Positions 62,191 to 64,000 of a DNA stretch of 64,000 nt are shown here, piece after piece. This DNA is from Allodiplogaster sudhausi (lineage: Eukaryota > Nematoda > Chromadorea > Rhabditida > Diplogasteridae). Below the pieces are notes generated by a model that was not told where the DNA came from, made no database searches, and was given only the letters and a program-made list of their open reading frames with translations. Location: positions 1 to 64,000 of the forward strand of contig CALZFC010000025.1 of NCBI GenBank assembly GCA_945643635.1, given 5' to 3'. Every line of letters starts with the position of its first letter. The first letter of the stretch is position 1. Made by a program: the position numbers and the translations under genes.

Positions 62191-63392
62191 AGTATCCCGG
62201 AATATTCCGGGAGCTTCCTATAGTTCCCCGGATGCTTCCGGGAGTAACTCAGAGTATCCCGGAGTATTCCGGGAGCTATTCGGAGTACCCCGAATTCTTC
62301 CGGGAGCTATTAGAAGTATCCGGATCATTCCGGGAGCGTCTTATAGTTCCCCTGATGCTTCCGGGAGTAACCCAGAGTATCCCGGAATATTCCGGGAGCT
62401 TCCTATAGTCCCCCGGATGCTTCCGGGAGTAACTCAGAGTATCCCGGAGTATTCCGGGAGCTATTCGGAGTACCCCGAATTCTTCCGGGAGCTATTAGAA
62501 GTATCCGGATCATTCCGGGAGCGTCTTATAGTTCCCCTGATGCTTCCGGGAGTAATCCAGAGTATCCCGGAATATTCCGGGAGCTTCCTATAGTCCCCCG
62601 GATGCTTCCGGGAGTAACTCAGAGTATCCCGGAGTATTCCGGGAGCTATTCGGAGTACCCCGAATTCTTCCGGGAGCTATTAGAAGTATCCGGATCATTC
62701 CGGGAGCGTCTTATAGTTCCCCTGATGCTTCCGGGAGTAACCCAGAGTATCCCGGAATATTCCGGGAGCTTCCTATAGTTCCCCGGATGCTTCCGGGAGT
62801 AACTCAGAGTATCCCGGAGTATTCCGGGAGCTATTCGGAGTACCCCGAATTCTTCCGGGAGCTATTAGAAGTATCCGGATCATTCCGGGAGCGTCTTATA
62901 GTTCCCCTGATGCTTCCGGGAGTACCCAGAGTATCCCGGAATATTCCGGGAGCTTCCTATAGTCCCCCGGATGCTTCCGGGAGTAACTCAGAGTATCCCG
63001 GAGTATTCCGGGAGCTATTCGGAGTACCCCGAATTCTTCCGGGAGCTATTAGAAGTATCCGGATCATTCCGGGAGCGTCTTATAGTTCCCCTGATGCTTC
63101 CGGGAGTAGCACAGAGTATCCCGGAATATTCCGGGAGCTTCCTATAGTTCCCCGGATGCTTCCGGGAGTAACTCAGAGTATCCCGGAGTATTCCGGGAGC
63201 TATTCGGAGTACCCCGAATTCTTCCGGGAGCTATTAGAAGTATCCGAATCATTCCGGGAGCGTCTTATAGTTCCCCTGATGCTTCCGGGAGTAATCCAGA
63301 GTATCCCGGAATATTCCGGGAGCTTCCTATAGTCCCCCGGATGCTTCCGGGAGTAACTCAGAGTATCCCGGAGTATTCCGGGAGCTATTCGG

Positions 63393-63422
63393 AGTACCCG
63401 AATTCTTCCGGGAGGTATTAGA
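63393..63422. repeat. D variant with linked loss and C-to-G change
   Basis: Reads gtacccgaattc (one c lost) and gggaggtatt in place of gggagctatt. The same pair occurs at 2,682-2,711, in the degenerate left domain. The ggtatt form was otherwise seen only before about 13.1 kb. Confidence 0.75.
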
Positions 63423-63853
63423 AGTATCCGGATCATTCCGGGAGCGTCTTATAGTTCCCCTGATGCTTCCGGGAGTAACCCAGAGTATCCCGGAATATTC
63501 CGGGAGCTTCCTATAGTTCCCCGGATGCTTCCGGGAGTAACTCAGAGTATCCCGGAGTATTCCGGGAGCTATTCGGAGTACCCCGAATTCTTCCGGGAGC
63601 TATTAGAAGTATCCGGATCATTCCGGGAGCGTCTTATAGTTCCCCGGATGCTTCCGGGAGTAACCCAGAGTATCCCGGAATATTCCGGGAGCTTCCTATA
63701 GTCCCCCGGATGCTTCCGGGAGTAACTCAGAGTATCCCGGAGTATTCCGGGAGCTATTCGGAGTACCCCGAATTCTTCCGGGAGCTATTAGAAGTATCCG
63801 GATCATTCCGGGAGCGTCTTATAGTTCCCCTGATGCTTCCGGGAGTAACCCAG

Positions 63854-64000
63854 AGTATCCCGGAATATTCCGGGAGCTTCCTATAGTCCCCGGATGCTTC
63901 CGGGAGTAACTCAGAGTATCCCGGAGTATTCCGGGAGCTATTCGGAGTACCCCGAATTCTTCCGGGAGCTATTCGGAGTACCCCGAATTCTTCCGGGAGC
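63854..64000. repeat. Seven-monomer unit 9, cut by the window end
   Basis: A, B (one base short), C, D1 and the first 24 bases of D2 are visible. Its start falls 1,879 bp after unit 8, continuing the 9/10-unit alternation. Confidence 0.8.

Larger units (their letters stand above)
1..64000. repeat. Satellite array, 185-bp six-monomer higher-order repeat, whole window
   Basis: The whole window is a head-to-tail tandem array in one orientation. The basic monomer is 31 bp and every version carries TTCCGGGAG. Six distinct monomers (A-F) recur in fixed order with a 185-bp period, for example the A monomer at 30,099 and again at 30,284. No stretch of non-repeat sequence, inverted segment or inserted element is visible, so the absence of genes over 64 kb is real and not a gap in annotation. 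Both ends fall inside monomers (A at base 1, a D copy at base 64,000). The consensus has 98 G+C of 185 and 13 CpG. Long arrays of this kind are known from eukaryotic heterochromatin; chromosomal position and organism are not shown by the sequence. I do not recognise the family. Confidence 0.98.
54489..64000. repeat. Hexamer domain with regularly spaced heptamers
   Basis: Ordinary hexamers interrupted by seven-monomer units starting at 56,709, 58,404, 60,282, 61,975 and 63,854. The spacings are 1,695, 1,878, 1,693 and 1,879 bp, which is 9 and 10 units alternately plus one extra monomer. B carries the agtcccccgg form in many units. The window ends inside the last heptamer, so the pattern probably continues. 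Confidence 0.85.

Noticed and set aside
1..64000. CRISPR array
   Set aside because: The segments between the conserved boxes are themselves repeated in fixed order, not unique spacers, and there is no leader or cas gene.
1..64000. Telomeric repeats
   Set aside because: No runs of TTAGGG, TTTAGGG, TTAGG or similar; ttagg occurs only singly at D monomer ends.
1..64000. G-quadruplex-forming array
   Set aside because: There is only one GGG per 31-bp monomer on the forward strand, so loops would be about 28 nt, too long for a canonical quadruplex.
1..64000. tRNA, rRNA or other structured RNA genes
   Set aside because: No unique sequence exists in the window, and the monomer shows no tRNA boxes or rRNA-like segments.

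Overview
This 64 kb window is one uninterrupted tandem-repeat (satellite) array. I can support no protein-coding gene, RNA gene, transposon, CRISPR array or unique sequence in it. The first base lies inside a repeat monomer and so does the last, so the array runs past both ends. All copies point the same way. Megabase-style nested satellite DNA of this kind indicates a eukaryotic heterochromatic region (centromeric, pericentromeric, subtelomeric or a chromosome-specific block). I do not recognise the family and cannot name the organism. A hand count of the consensus gives 98 G+C in 185 bases (53%) and 13 CpG where about 13 are expected. That lack of CpG depletion argues mildly against a genome with heavy germline CpG methylation, or for a young array.

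The architecture is nested. The smallest visible period is about 10 bp (decamers like agtattccgg). Three of these make a 31-bp monomer that always carries the box TTCCGGGAG. Six diverged monomers, here called A-B-C-D-E-F (31+31+31+31+30+31), make a 185-bp higher-order unit, the dominant period. About 346 such units would fill the window. Above that lie blocks of several units: four tandem 1.26-kb blocks of 41 monomers at 49,450-54,488; 216-bp seven-monomer units recurring every 9 then 10 units between 56.7 kb and the window end; and a 32-unit (5.92-kb) repeated marker pattern at 26.6-36.9 kb.

Layout: 1 to about 20,000 is degenerate, with many single-base losses, mixed 4-, 6- and 7-monomer units and hybrid monomers. 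About 20,000-25,200 is transitional. About 25,200-49,450 is highly uniform hexamers with scattered C/D-hybrid units. 49,450-54,488 holds the four 41-monomer blocks. 54,489-64,000 is hexamers with regularly spaced heptamers. One base change in monomer B (agttccccgg to agtcccccgg) is first seen near 29.8 kb and is common to the right, forming a cline.

There is no gene system to describe. The interest lies in how the array evolved (unequal exchange, conversion, local amplification), in the 18-bp perfect palindrome and invariant box as possible protein-binding sites, and in whether the left-hand degeneration is real decay or consensus error.
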